A stretch of 15,859 nt of DNA, taken from positions 1 through 15,859 of the forward strand of contig CANQTI010000021.1 of assembly GCA_947626725.1 (NCBI GenBank), given 5' to 3'. The position numbers and the translations under genes were made by a program. Positions 7,326 through 15,185 of this stretch are shown piece by piece; within the stretch, counting starts at the first letter, position 1; the number at the start of each line of letters is the position of its first letter. The DNA is from an uncultured Eisenbergiella sp. GTDB lineage: Bacteria > Bacillota > Clostridia > Lachnospirales > Lachnospiraceae. Under the pieces are notes generated by a model. The model had not been told where the DNA came from. It ran no database searches and saw only the letters and a program-made list of their open reading frames with translations.

Positions 7326-8558
7326 TTGGAGGAGAGAAAAGCGTTTAAAATAGCCGTATTTGGCGGGTATCGCAAAGGAGATGTAGAGACGTATATTGGT
7401 CAGCTGGAAGGCGAAAACAATACGTTCAGGGTTCAGAGGGAAAAGTTAAAAGAAGAATTGCAGGGGCAGCGGGAGTATGCTGTATCGCTGCAGATTGGAG
7501 CCGAAGCGCTTCAGCGGGAACTGGAGAAGCAGAGGGCAAAGGTGAAGGAAACAGAGGAAGAGCTGCGAGCGATTCGGAAGAAGGCGGAAGACGCCGAAGC
7601 TCTTACGAAAGAAATGCGGACGGAATTGGAGAGCGCACGGGCAGAACGGGAGAGTCTGCGGGAAGAATTGGAGGGCAAAAGGACAGAACGGGAAGCCCTG
7701 CAGGAGGAACTGGAACGCATGCGGGCGGAACAAGAGGCTTTGCAGGCGGAGGAAAAAGCGCTCAGACAGGATGCAAAGGCTATAAAGGATGAATTGAAAA
7801 AACAGTGCCAGGAGCGGGAGATGGCGCAGAAAGAGCGGGCAGAACAGGAAAAGCTTATTTTACGGCTGCACAGAGAGCTGGAGTGGAAAAAACGGCAGGC
7901 GGAGGAGCAAAAAAAGGCATATGAAAAGAAACTGGGACATATCCGAAGGATGGGAATACAGGGTACCGCAATCAGGGAATCCAGCAGCGGAGTGAAAGCA
8001 GGGTTCTCCTCCCTGGTGTCCAAACTGTTTTCCGTTGTACCATCTGGCCTGCAGGCAGATGACCGTACAAAGCAGGTTCCGTTGGTGACATTTGGCGTTT
8101 CGCAGAAGAAAATCGGAGAAAGAAAAACAGAGGTCACGCTGATTGGAAGCACGAACGGGGAGGATGGTGGACAGAAATCGGCAATGTTGGAGTTGGATGC
8201 AGGGCAGGATGAAAAAATGACAGAGACGCGGCAGAGTGAGGAGATGCTGGAAAAGGAGCAGGCCGAGACGTCACTGGAAAGAGGGCGGTCCGAAGAGACG
8301 GCGGAAGCGGAACGGCCTGAGGAGACGCTGGAAGCGAAGTTGGTGGAAGCGGCATCGAAAGAGCAACCGAAAAATCAATCGGAAGAACAATCCGAGATTC
8401 AGGGGAGTCTTGTATATGAGATGGAAACCGAAGAAGGTGCTTACCGAGAGCGGATAGAGCAGGTTTTTGAATCCATTTCCAGGTCGCAGGAAAGGCTTGC
8501 AAAAATGCTGGAGGAATTGGAAAAGAACACGGGAGAAGAGGAGAGGACTGAAAAATGA
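7326..8558 (+). CDS. DivIVA-like coiled-coil protein
   Basis: This is a 410-residue soluble protein of unknown function. The N-terminus FKIAVFGGYRKGDVETYI (7-24) resembles the DivIVA/GpsB membrane-targeting start, where an F...GY..xxV..Y(I/L) pattern precedes the coiled coil. A long Glu/Lys/Arg coiled coil covers about 25-205, with three 14-residue repeats at 107-148. A short, more hydrophobic stretch (223-240) follows. An acidic Glu-rich segment (about 285-370) and a final helix (372-400) end the protein. I infer a septal, polar or envelope scaffold role. TTG at 7326 is the start because AAGGAGGAGG (7311-7320) lies five bases before it and the nearby ATG at 7306 is out of frame. Its stop overlaps the dehydrogenase start as ATGA. 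It could instead be a generic coiled-coil protein; only the N-terminal motif is informative. Confidence 0.75.
   Translation: MEERKAFKIAVFGGYRKGDVETYIGQLEGENNTFRVQREKLKEELQGQREYAVSLQIGAEALQRELEKQRAKVKETEEELRAIRKKAEDAEALTKEMRTELESARAERESLREELEGKRTEREALQEELERMRAEQEALQAEEKALRQDAKAIKDELKKQCQEREMAQKERAEQEKLILRLHRELEWKKRQAEEQKKAYEKKLGHIRRMGIQGTAIRESSSGVKAGFSSLVSKLFSVVPSGLQADDRTKQVPLVTFGVSQKKIGERKTEVTLIGSTNGEDGGQKSAMLELDAGQDEKMTETRQSEEMLEKEQAETSLERGRSEETAEAERPEETLEAKLVEAASKEQPKNQSEEQSEIQGSLVYEMETEEGAYRERIEQVFESISRSQERLAKMLEELEKNTGEEERTEK
7644..7769 (+). repeat. Intragenic 42-bp tandem repeat in the coiled-coil gene
   Basis: Three units of 42 bases (7644-7685, 7686-7727, 7728-7769) encode 14-residue, two-heptad segments starting ERESLREELE, EREALQEELE and EQEALQAEEK. 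Units 1 and 2 are the closest at DNA level; unit 3 decays toward its end. Whole-heptad units keep the coiled-coil register, so copy-number change would lengthen the rod without breaking the fold. Confidence 0.7.
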
Positions 8559-9499
8559 AGCTGGTGATTATAGAACCACTGGGCGTGGAGAAAGAAGAGC
8601 TGTTGAAGCTGGCAGAGGCGCACCTGGGAAGCCGGGTAGAAATCGCATACTATGATACGCGTGTCACAGACACAGACACGCTTGTCATGCGCGCGCAGGA
8701 TGCGGATATTCTGGCTTTTTCCAATCTGCCGATTCAGAAGGAAGTGCTGGAGCGCTGCCCGAAGCTGAAAATGCTTTCGGTGGCTTTTACAGGTGTGGAT
8801 CATGTGGCAATGGATTATTGCAGGGAGCACGGAATGACGGTCTGCAACTGTGCAGGCTATTCCAATACGGCGGTTTCAGAGCTGGTGTTTGGGTTGGTAT
8901 TGAGTCTGTATCGCAGGATCATTCCCTGCGATGAGGCTGTGCGGCAGGGAAGGGACAAGACCGGTCTGGTGGGGCTGGAGCTGGAAGGAAAGAAATTTGG
9001 CATCATCGGCATGGGTGCCATCGGCAGCCGGACAGCGACGCTTGCCAGGGCGTTTGGATGCGAAGTCTACGGATATAACAGAAGTCAGAAGCGGCCGGAG
9101 AACGTGAAGATGACGGATCTGGATACGCTGCTTAGAGAATGCGATATCGTATCTCTGCATGTGCCATTGAATGACAGTACACGCGGATTGATCGGGGCAG
9201 ATCAGCTTTCTCTGATGAAATCGGGCGCACTTTTGATCAATACCTCCAGGGGACCTGTGGTGGACAGTCAGGCGTTAGCCGACGCGCTGAAGCGGGGGAA
9301 ATTAGGCGGAGCAGCGGTAGATGTGTTTGAAAATGAGCCCCCGATTCCGGCGGATCATCCGCTGCTTTCCTGTCCGAATCTGATCGCTACGCCGCATGTG
9401 GCCTTCGCTACAAAGGAAGCCTTATATAAACGGGCGATTATCGTGTTCGAGAATATTGCCCGTTATCTGGACGGCGATCCTCAGAACGTAATAGAATGA
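8555..9499 (+). CDS. D-isomer-specific 2-hydroxyacid dehydrogenase
   Basis: NAD(P)-dependent cytoplasmic enzyme that interconverts a 2-oxoacid and a D-2-hydroxyacid. The 314 residues are the usual length for a single-subunit member without an ACT domain. The flanking substrate domain is split (about 1-100 and 285-314). The nucleotide domain has GMGAIG (152-157). Catalytic residues are in place: Arg232 in NTSRGPVVD, Glu261 in VFENEPP and His281 in TPHVAF. The substrate cannot be read from sequence; glyoxylate/hydroxypyruvate, phosphoglycerate-like or branched oxoacids are all possible, and a serA-type ACT tail is absent. The ATG overlaps the coiled-coil stop (ATGA), so the two are translationally coupled, an odd pairing of a metabolic enzyme with a scaffold-type protein. 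The prepilin peptidase gene follows after 18 bases. Confidence 0.95.
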   Translation: MKLVIIEPLGVEKEELLKLAEAHLGSRVEIAYYDTRVTDTDTLVMRAQDADILAFSNLPIQKEVLERCPKLKMLSVAFTGVDHVAMDYCREHGMTVCNCAGYSNTAVSELVFGLVLSLYRRIIPCDEAVRQGRDKTGLVGLELEGKKFGIIGMGAIGSRTATLARAFGCEVYGYNRSQKRPENVKMTDLDTLLRECDIVSLHVPLNDSTRGLIGADQLSLMKSGALLINTSRGPVVDSQALADALKRGKLGGAAVDVFENEPPIPADHPLLSCPNLIATPHVAFATKEALYKRAIIVFENIARYLDGDPQNVIE

Positions 9500-9517
9500 T
9501 ATAACGGAGATTCTATA

Positions 9518-10111
9518 TTGCAAAAGCGACCTTTTGGGGGAACCAAGATCCTGTACATGGGACATATCGCAGCAGGTGTGGGCATATATGTCGGGATGCT
9601 TTTGAAATTCGGTATGACATTGCAGCTGATTGAGTGGTTCATTTTCGCGGCGGGAATGCTCTGGTTGAGTTTGATAGACAGAACGAGCTGTGTCCTGCCG
9701 GATTCGATTCTGGCGGCGATCGCGGCAAACCGTCTTGTATTTCTGGCCTTGCGTGGAGAGTTCTCAGATCCGTTTTTAGTGATTTTAATTAATATATTCA
9801 GTATTTTTATTCCCCTGACCGTGATCGTTCTCGGGATGGAATGGGTCCGAAATAAGAAGCTGATCGGCGGCGGGGATATGAAGCTGATCCTTGTATTGTG
9901 CCTGTATTTTGACCACAGGAAGCTGTTATTGCTGCTTGCGGCATCCTGTCTGTTGGCGCTTGTTCATGTCGGAGGAAACAGGATGTTTCGACGGACCAGA
10001 TGGGGAAAAACCAGGATTGCCGAAAGCGGCGGGGCAGAGGACGGCGAATTTCCGTTCGGTCCTTTTTTGGCGGCGGCCGCAATGCTCATTGTTTTATGCG
10101 CGGAGTCCTGA
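9518..10111 (+). CDS. A24 family prepilin peptidase (no N-methylase domain)
   Basis: Membrane aspartic protease that removes leader peptides from type IV prepilin-like proteins. The 197 residues contain several hydrophobic segments (about 12-30, 36-52, 64-78, 86-106, 122-130, 136-150, 182-195). The two catalytic aspartates are Asp54 in SLIDRTSCVLPD and Asp120 in the GGGD motif (117-120). The N-terminal cysteine-bearing methyltransferase domain of PilD-type enzymes is missing, so it is of the TadV/CpaA or short PilD type. TTG 9518 is the start: GGAGA (9506-9510) lies seven bases before it and it directly follows the dehydrogenase gene. No pilin, ATPase or secretin gene is in the window, so substrates must lie elsewhere (pili, competence pseudopili or Tad fibres). 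Confidence 0.88.
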   Translation: MQKRPFGGTKILYMGHIAAGVGIYVGMLLKFGMTLQLIEWFIFAAGMLWLSLIDRTSCVLPDSILAAIAANRLVFLALRGEFSDPFLVILINIFSIFIPLTVIVLGMEWVRNKKLIGGGDMKLILVLCLYFDHRKLLLLLAASCLLALVHVGGNRMFRRTRWGKTRIAESGGAEDGEFPFGPFLAAAAMLIVLCAES

Positions 10112-10195
10112 CAGCCGCTTTTTGTTGACTTATCCTGTAAAACTCTTTTCGCATCCGGCATATGATGGTAGCAAGAACAATTATCCGGGCCGGAT

Positions 10196-10957
10196 ATGAA
10201 AAGAAACAGATCAAATGCGGATGGATGCAGATACGGCGAATTGCTGCGGGCGCTGTGTCTTCTTCTGCTGGCTCTCGTTGTCTGGAGCGGGCAGAAGCAG
10301 TATGGAATAGAGGAAGAGAGCGGAAAGCTGGTCCGAACGGGGGCAGTCCGGGGGGAAAGGACCAGAGCGTATACAGCCGTATCAGAAAAAAAATCGTTTT
10401 ATAGAAAAGAAATTGCCCTGACCTTCGATGACGGGCCGGATCCTCGTTATACGCCAAAGCTCCTGGACGGCCTGGCGGAGCGGGACGTGAAGGTCAGTTT
10501 TTTTCTCACGGGAGAAAATGCGGAAAAATATCCTGAACTGGTGGAGCGGATGCAAAAGGAAGGGCATCTGATCGGGAATCATACCTACAGCCATCTGCAG
10601 CTTGCCGGGAACAATCGGGATCAGTTCCGGCGCGAACTGGTCCGGACCAATGAGATCATAAAAGAGATTACAGGCGAGGAGGTCGTATATGTGCGGCCTC
10701 CTTATGGCAGTTGGGATAAAAGCTTTGAGGAAGAATTGAACATGTTTCCTGTGTTGTGGAGCATCGATCCTCTGGACTGGTGTACGGACAATGTATCCAA
10801 CATTGTGAAGCGGGTGCTCTCAAAGGCGAAGGAAAACGCGATCATCCTGATGCACGATGCGTATCCGTCCACTGTCACCGCAGCGCTGCAGATCGTGGAC
10901 GCGCTGCGGGAGGAAGGATATACGTTTGTGACGGTGGATGAGATTTTGTTTGATTAA
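10196..10957 (+). CDS. Membrane-anchored polysaccharide deacetylase (CE4, NodB domain)
   Basis: Probably removes acetyl groups from N-acetylated sugars of peptidoglycan or another surface polysaccharide, outside the membrane. The 253 residues start with a short basic tail and one hydrophobic segment (about 17-31) acting as signal anchor, followed by a polar linker. The NodB domain begins near 70 with all five motifs: TFDDGPD (76-82, with the catalytic-base and metal Asp pair 78/79), NHTYSH (128-133, metal His129 and His133), RPPYGSW (167-173), the WSIDPLDW region (188-195) and ILMHD (217-221, His220). Upstream bases show only a weak ribosome site (GCCGG) before ATG 10196, so the start is less certain than the family. 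It sits 84 bases after the peptidase gene; TTGACT at 10125-10130 is a possible -35, but no matching -10 is found. Confidence 0.93.
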   Translation: MKRNRSNADGCRYGELLRALCLLLLALVVWSGQKQYGIEEESGKLVRTGAVRGERTRAYTAVSEKKSFYRKEIALTFDDGPDPRYTPKLLDGLAERDVKVSFFLTGENAEKYPELVERMQKEGHLIGNHTYSHLQLAGNNRDQFRRELVRTNEIIKEITGEEVVYVRPPYGSWDKSFEEELNMFPVLWSIDPLDWCTDNVSNIVKRVLSKAKENAIILMHDAYPSTVTAALQIVDALREEGYTFVTVDEILFD

Positions 10958-10982
10958 AAAGAACGGCCGCTGTTTCCTTTTT
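10956..10982 (+). terminator. Terminator after the deacetylase gene
   Basis: AAAAAG-AACGG (10956-10966) pairs with CTGTT (10970-10974) and CTTTTT (10977-10982) around loop CCG, with a two-base bulge (TC). The A-run and T-run on the two sides let it work in both directions. The first base lies inside the TAA stop codon (10955-10957). Confidence 0.7.
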
Positions 10983-11077
10983 ATGACTGGAGCGATTAGG
11001 AGCCGCAGCATGCTTTGGAAAACGGCGGCAGCGGCTGGTTGGAGAAGCGTCGATGGAATGTCCGGAAAAGGAAGGAC

Positions 11078-11130
11078 TTGATTTTCCCCGTCCGATACGG
11101 CAGAATAATATTATCGATTAACTCCGTATC
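11078..11130 (+). promoter_or_regulatory. Possible promoter and dyad before the CmpB-like gene
   Basis: TTGATT (11078-11083), 17 bases and CAGAAT (11101-11106) give a moderate sigma-A promoter. Overlapping its 3' part is an inverted repeat GATACGG (11094-11100) / CCGTATC (11124-11130). Between the arms lies the perfect palindrome ATAATATTAT (11105-11114). The arms could be an operator or a 5' leader hairpin. AAAGGAGG follows shortly before the ATG at 11154. Confidence 0.35.
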
Positions 11131-11153
11131 AGGAGCACAAAGGAGGAAATTTC

Positions 11154-12461
11154 ATGGAATATACATACTGGCAGCTTGTCGCCTTTTTGCTTTTTTACGG
11201 TATACTGGGCTGGTGCGTGGAGACCGCATATGCGGCTCTGAAACAGAGGCGCTTTGTCAATCGGGGATTTTTCAGCCTTCCCATCTGTCCGCAGTACGGT
11301 GTGATGATGGACATTCTGATCATTGCGCTGCCCACCCTGAAAGATCACTTGATTCTGCAGTTTCTGATGACGCTGACGGTGGTTTCCGCGGTGGATTATC
11401 TGTCCGGTGCCCTTTCCAAACGGATCTGGCGGAAGAAATTCTGGGCCTATGAACGGAATACGTTGTTTGGAGGGGAAGTGAAAGGAAGTGCGCTGGCCGT
11501 GGCAAAGGCTGTGGTGGTGCTCGTGGCGGCACTGCTGCTTCATCCCTTTGTTTTTCTGGCAGTTGAGCTGATTCCGGTGTTCGTCCTGCGGTTCATCTGC
11601 ATGGCAGCTCTTCTGGTGCTGCTGGCAGATTTTTTGACGATCCTGTTTGTCATCCGAAAGAGCGTGCGGGAGGACAGGCTAAAGGAGGCCAGAGAGGAGT
11701 TTTCCCAGGAGCAGTTCTCCAGGCAGGACCGGCTGGGCGGAAAGATTTACCGGGCAGTATGGAAGCGGTTGGATCGGGCTTATCCGGAAATGGAACGGCT
11801 GGAGGGAACGGGTGGAGGAAAGCCGGTCTTTGCGCGGGGGGTTTGTCTGGACAAGCTGTTCTGGGTGTTTATCATCTGCGCGTTTTTGGGCGATCTCATT
11901 GAAACGCTGTACTGTCGGGTGACGGGCGGCATCTGGATGAGCCGTTCCAGCGTGATTTACGGCTGGTTCAGTATCGTCTGGGGCGCGGGGGCAGCTCTTC
12001 TGACGGTAGTGCTGCAGCGTCTGGCGAAGAAGGACGATCGCTATGTGTTCCTGGCGGGGGCTGTGCTGGGCGGCGTCTATGAATATATGTGCAGCGTGTT
12101 CACCGAGGTTTTCCTGGGAACTACGTTCTGGGATTACAGCTGGATGCCTTTCAATATCGGCGGACGGACGAATCTTTTGTACTGCATTTTCTGGGGACTT
12201 CTTTCCGTGGTTTGGGTGAAGATCTGTTATCCCGTGATCAGCGGCTGGATCGAAAAGCTGCCGCCGCTGAAGGCCAAGGCGGCCACCTGGGCGCTGATCC
12301 TTCTGATGTGCTGCGACGCGCTGCTTTCCGCCGCCGTGATGATCCGGTATGTGGACCGGAGGGCGGGCGAGAAAGCGGACAACGCCATAGAGATCTTTCT
12401 GGATGCCAATTATCCGGACGAAATGGTGGAGCGGGTCTGGCCGAACATGAAGATCCAGTGA
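11154..12461 (+). CDS. Multipass membrane protein with two CmpB-like (putative type IV ABC transporter) domains
   Basis: This is a 435-residue integral membrane protein of unproven function; the family is labelled a putative ABC-transporter permease by similarity. Two copies of the same module are visible. The first (about 1-155) has FYGILGWCVETAYAALKQ, RGFFSLPICPQYG and a KKFWAYERN segment. The second (about 237-400) has FIICAFLGDLIETLYCRV, SSVIYGWFSIVWGAG and FWDYSWMPFNIGGR. A charged cytoplasmic-type linker (about 165-235) joins them, and a final hydrophobic helix (about 405-420) leads to an acidic tail. The second module keeps the signature W-D-Y...PFN, while the first is more divergent. 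ATG 11154 has AAAGGAGGAAATTTC before it. No ATPase subunit lies beside it, so transport is doubtful. Its transcript may continue into rarA, 54 bases downstream. Confidence 0.82.
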   Translation: MEYTYWQLVAFLLFYGILGWCVETAYAALKQRRFVNRGFFSLPICPQYGVMMDILIIALPTLKDHLILQFLMTLTVVSAVDYLSGALSKRIWRKKFWAYERNTLFGGEVKGSALAVAKAVVVLVAALLLHPFVFLAVELIPVFVLRFICMAALLVLLADFLTILFVIRKSVREDRLKEAREEFSQEQFSRQDRLGGKIYRAVWKRLDRAYPEMERLEGTGGGKPVFARGVCLDKLFWVFIICAFLGDLIETLYCRVTGGIWMSRSSVIYGWFSIVWGAGAALLTVVLQRLAKKDDRYVFLAGAVLGGVYEYMCSVFTEVFLGTTFWDYSWMPFNIGGRTNLLYCIFWGLLSVVWVKICYPVISGWIEKLPPLKAKAATWALILLMCCDALLSAAVMIRYVDRRAGEKADNAIEIFLDANYPDEMVERVWPNMKIQ

Positions 12462-12468
12462 ACGTGAC

Positions 12469-12492
12469 CGGGCGGTCAGACAGGACCGTCCG
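12469..12492 (+). other. Intercistronic hairpin before rarA
   Basis: CGGGCGGTC (12469-12477) pairs with GACCGTCCG (12484-12492), nine pairs with one G-T wobble, around loop AGACAG. No T-tract follows; the rarA Shine-Dalgarno (GAGGAG) comes soon after. It may stabilise or divide the message rather than end it. Confidence 0.45.
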
Positions 12493-12515
12493 TGTGCGCT
12501 GTGAGGAGATGAAGT

Positions 12516-13847
12516 ATGGATTTATTTGATTATATGCGGCAGACCAGCCAGGAAAAGGAGTCGCCGCTGGCGGCCCGTATCCGCCCCAGGACGCTGGAGG
12601 AGGTCGTGGGGCAGCAGCACATCATCGGAAAGGATAAGCTGCTGTATCGCGCGATCCTGGCGGACAAGCTCTCTTCCGTCATCTTTTACGGGCCGCCGGG
12701 CACGGGAAAGACCACGCTGGCCCGGGTCATCGCCAACACCACCAGCGCGGCGTTCACGCAGATCAACGCCACGTCGGCGGGCAAGAAGGATATGGAAGAG
12801 GTGGTGGAGCGGGCGAAGGAGCTTCTGGGCATGTACGGGAAGCGGACGATTCTGTTTATCGATGAGATCCACCGGTTCAACAAGGGGCAGCAGGATTATC
12901 TGCTTCCCTTCGTGGAGGACGGCACGATCGTCCTCATCGGCGCCACCACGGAGAATCCCTATTTCGAGGTCAACGGGGCGCTGCTGTCCCGTTCCGTCAT
13001 CTTTGAGCTTCGGCCCCTGTCCCGGGAGGATATCCGGGCGCTGATCCTTCGGGCGGTCAGCGACAGAGGGCGGGGGATGGGCGCTTACGGGGCGGTGATC
13101 GAGGAGGACGCTCTGGCGTTCCTTTCGGATGCCGCGGACGGGGACGCCAGACGGGCCCTGAATGCGGTGGAGCTGGGTGTTCTGACCACGGAGCGCGGGC
13201 CGGACGGGAAGATCCATATCACGCTGGAGGCCGCGCAGGAGTGCATTCAGAAGCGCGCCGTGCGCTACGATAAGACCGGGGACAACCACTACGATACCAT
13301 TTCCGCCTTTATCAAGAGCATGCGCGGTTCCGACCCGGATGCGGCGGTCTATTATCTGGCCCGGATGCTGTATGCCGGGGAGGACATCAAATTCATCGCC
13401 AGGCGGATCATGATCTGCGCCGCGGAGGATGTGGGCAACGCGGATCCCCAGGCGCTGCAGGTCGCGGTGGCGGCCTCGCTCGCCGTGGAGCGCATCGGCA
13501 TGCCGGAGGCGCAGATCCTGCTGTCTCAGGCGGCGGCCTATGTGGCCTGCGCGCCAAAGAGCAACGCGGCAGTGAACGCCATCAGCGAGGCATTCCGGGA
13601 AGTGGAGGCCACGGGGAACCTGCCGATCCCGCCCCATCTGCAGGACGCCCATTACAAAGGGGCGGCCAGGCTGGGCCGCGGGGCGGGTTATAAGTACGCG
13701 CACGATTATCCCGGCCACTATGTGGAACAGCAGTATCTTCCCTATGAGCTGACGGGCAGGGAGTTTTACCGCCCGGACGGCAGCGGATATGAGGCGAAGA
13801 TCCGGGAGCACATGAAGCGGCTTCGGGAGGGGAAATCTCATGAATGA
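12516..13847 (+). CDS. rarA: Replication-associated recombination protein A (RarA/MgsA AAA+ ATPase)
   Basis: Tetrameric AAA+ ATPase related to clamp loaders and eukaryotic WRNIP1; it acts at stalled replication forks on DNA ends and SSB-coated DNA. The 443 residues are the usual length. A RIRPRTLEEVVGQ box (21-33) precedes Walker A GPPGTGKT (59-66), Walker B ILFIDEIH (112-119) followed by RFNKGQQDYLLP, sensor 1 IGATTENP (141-148) and an arginine finger in LLSRS (157-160). The C-terminal helical tetramerisation part (about 260-443) includes RMLYAGEDIKFIARR and a Gly/Tyr-rich end. ATG 12516 follows GAGGAG. The stop overlaps the next gene start by eight bases, so phosphodiesterase translation is probably coupled to it. 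Confidence 0.97.
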   Translation: MDLFDYMRQTSQEKESPLAARIRPRTLEEVVGQQHIIGKDKLLYRAILADKLSSVIFYGPPGTGKTTLARVIANTTSAAFTQINATSAGKKDMEEVVERAKELLGMYGKRTILFIDEIHRFNKGQQDYLLPFVEDGTIVLIGATTENPYFEVNGALLSRSVIFELRPLSREDIRALILRAVSDRGRGMGAYGAVIEEDALAFLSDAADGDARRALNAVELGVLTTERGPDGKIHITLEAAQECIQKRAVRYDKTGDNHYDTISAFIKSMRGSDPDAAVYYLARMLYAGEDIKFIARRIMICAAEDVGNADPQALQVAVAASLAVERIGMPEAQILLSQAAAYVACAPKSNAAVNAISEAFREVEATGNLPIPPHLQDAHYKGAARLGRGAGYKYAHDYPGHYVEQQYLPYELTGREFYRPDGSGYEAKIREHMKRLREGKSHE

Positions 13848-15135
13848 ACATCCGAAGCGAGTGATGATCATATCCTTTGACGCCGTGGGGCGGGAGGATC
13901 TGCCTTTTCTGCGGACCCTGCCTCATTTCGGCGCTTTTTTTGAAGATGCGGCTCTCTGCCCGCATGTGGACAGCGTCTATCCCTCCATCACCTACCCGGC
14001 GCATACGTCGATCCTGACGGGACGGATGCCGAAAAATCACGGCGTGGTCAACAACACGAGGCTGCAGCCGAAGCGGGAGCGGCCGGACTGGCTCTTTCAG
14101 AGAAAATATATCAGGAGCACGACGCTCTGGGAGGAGGCGCGCAAAAAGGGCCTGCGGACGGCGGCCCTGCTCTGGCCAGCGGCGGGCAGGAGCGGGGTCC
14201 CGTATGCGGTCCCGGAGATCATGGTGACGAGACGGTGGCAGAATCAGATCGTCACCAATGCTTTGAACGGTCCGATCCGTTATCAGCTGGAGCTGAACAG
14301 GCGGTTCGGATATCTGCGGGACGGGATCCGTCAGCCGGCCCTGGATGATTTCATTCAGGCATGCGCCCTGTATACGATCCGAAAATACGGTCCCGACCTC
14401 TTTTTCCTGCATCTGACGGATGTGGACACGAACCGTCATCTTTACGGCGTGCATCATGAGAAGGCGACGGCGGCGCTGCGGCGGCACGATGCGCGGCTGG
14501 GGGAGCTCCTGGAGGCCCTTTCCGAAACCGGAGATATGAAAGAGACCGCGGTGATCCTGCTGGGAGACCATTACCAGAAGGACGCGGAGCGGATCGCCTG
14601 CGTGAACGCCGTATTCCGGAAGGCTGGCCTGCTCACGGCGGAAAACGGCCGCCTGAAGCGCTGGAAGGCCGTCGCCAAGAACTGCGACGGCAGCTGCTAT
14701 GTCTATCTGCACAGAAAATACCGAAAGGATGAAAAAATGCAGGAATTCCTGCGCGAACTCCTGCGGGAACTGGCGGAACGGGAGGATTTCGGCATTGCCC
14801 ATATCTTCCCGTCCGAAGAGGCCGCGGCGCTGGGCGCGGATCCGGCGTGCTTCGCCATGCTGGAGGCGAAGGAGGGCTGGTATTTTCTGGATGACTGGGA
14901 AACGGAAACAGAAAACGTGGAAGAGGAACGGCGGCATAAAATGCGGGCCACGCACGGGTACCTGCCGGAGGGAGAGGCATATCAGACCTTTTTCGCGGCC
15001 AAAGGCTGCGGGATCCGTCCGGTCACCGTGGAACGAACGGTGAAGCTTTGGGATGAAGGCGTTACCCTGGCGGCGCTGCTGGGGCTGGACCTGGGGAATG
15101 CGGACGGTACTGTGATCGATGAGATCCTGGCGTGA
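13840..15135 (+). CDS. Alkaline-phosphatase-superfamily phosphodiesterase (type I/ENPP-like)
   Basis: Two-metal hydrolase of phosphodiester or pyrophosphate bonds, without signal peptide or membrane helix, so probably cytoplasmic. The 431 residues show the superfamily residues in order: Asp14 (SFDAVG), Thr51 nucleophile in SITYPAHTSILTG (49-61), Asp196 and His200 in HLTDVDTNRHLYG (191-203), Asp243-His244 in LLGDHYQ (240-246) and His372 in MRATHGYLP. The region MPKNHGVV is also typical of ENPP-type proteins. ATG 13840 lies inside the end of rarA (eight-base overlap) with GGGAGGGG upstream. The substrate is unknown: nucleotide sugars, dinucleotides or phospholipid headgroups are possible. A rarA-phosphodiesterase pair is unusual metabolically and may reflect packing rather than shared function. 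Confidence 0.9.
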   Translation: MNEHPKRVMIISFDAVGREDLPFLRTLPHFGAFFEDAALCPHVDSVYPSITYPAHTSILTGRMPKNHGVVNNTRLQPKRERPDWLFQRKYIRSTTLWEEARKKGLRTAALLWPAAGRSGVPYAVPEIMVTRRWQNQIVTNALNGPIRYQLELNRRFGYLRDGIRQPALDDFIQACALYTIRKYGPDLFFLHLTDVDTNRHLYGVHHEKATAALRRHDARLGELLEALSETGDMKETAVILLGDHYQKDAERIACVNAVFRKAGLLTAENGRLKRWKAVAKNCDGSCYVYLHRKYRKDEKMQEFLRELLRELAEREDFGIAHIFPSEEAAALGADPACFAMLEAKEGWYFLDDWETETENVEEERRHKMRATHGYLPEGEAYQTFFAAKGCGIRPVTVERTVKLWDEGVTLAALLGLDLGNADGTVIDEILA

Positions 15136-15185
15136 AAGAGAAGGAATATGGCGGAAAGCATGGACCGAAGGCCATCCCAAAACGA

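Noticed and set aside
10112..10195. Promoter for the deacetylase gene from TTGACT at 10125
   Set aside because: No -10-like hexamer lies 16-18 bases downstream; TATGAT at 10161 is 30 bases away.
12522..13871. Minus-strand 449-codon ORF opposite rarA
   Set aside because: It is a shadow of rarA, whose Walker motifs are on the plus strand; the antisense protein has no recognisable domain.
13582..15180. Minus-strand 532-codon ORF, longer than the gene opposite it
   Set aside because: The plus strand carries all ENPP active-site motifs, a ribosome site and coupling to rarA; the antisense product is Arg/Pro/His-rich, typical of GC-rich shadow frames.
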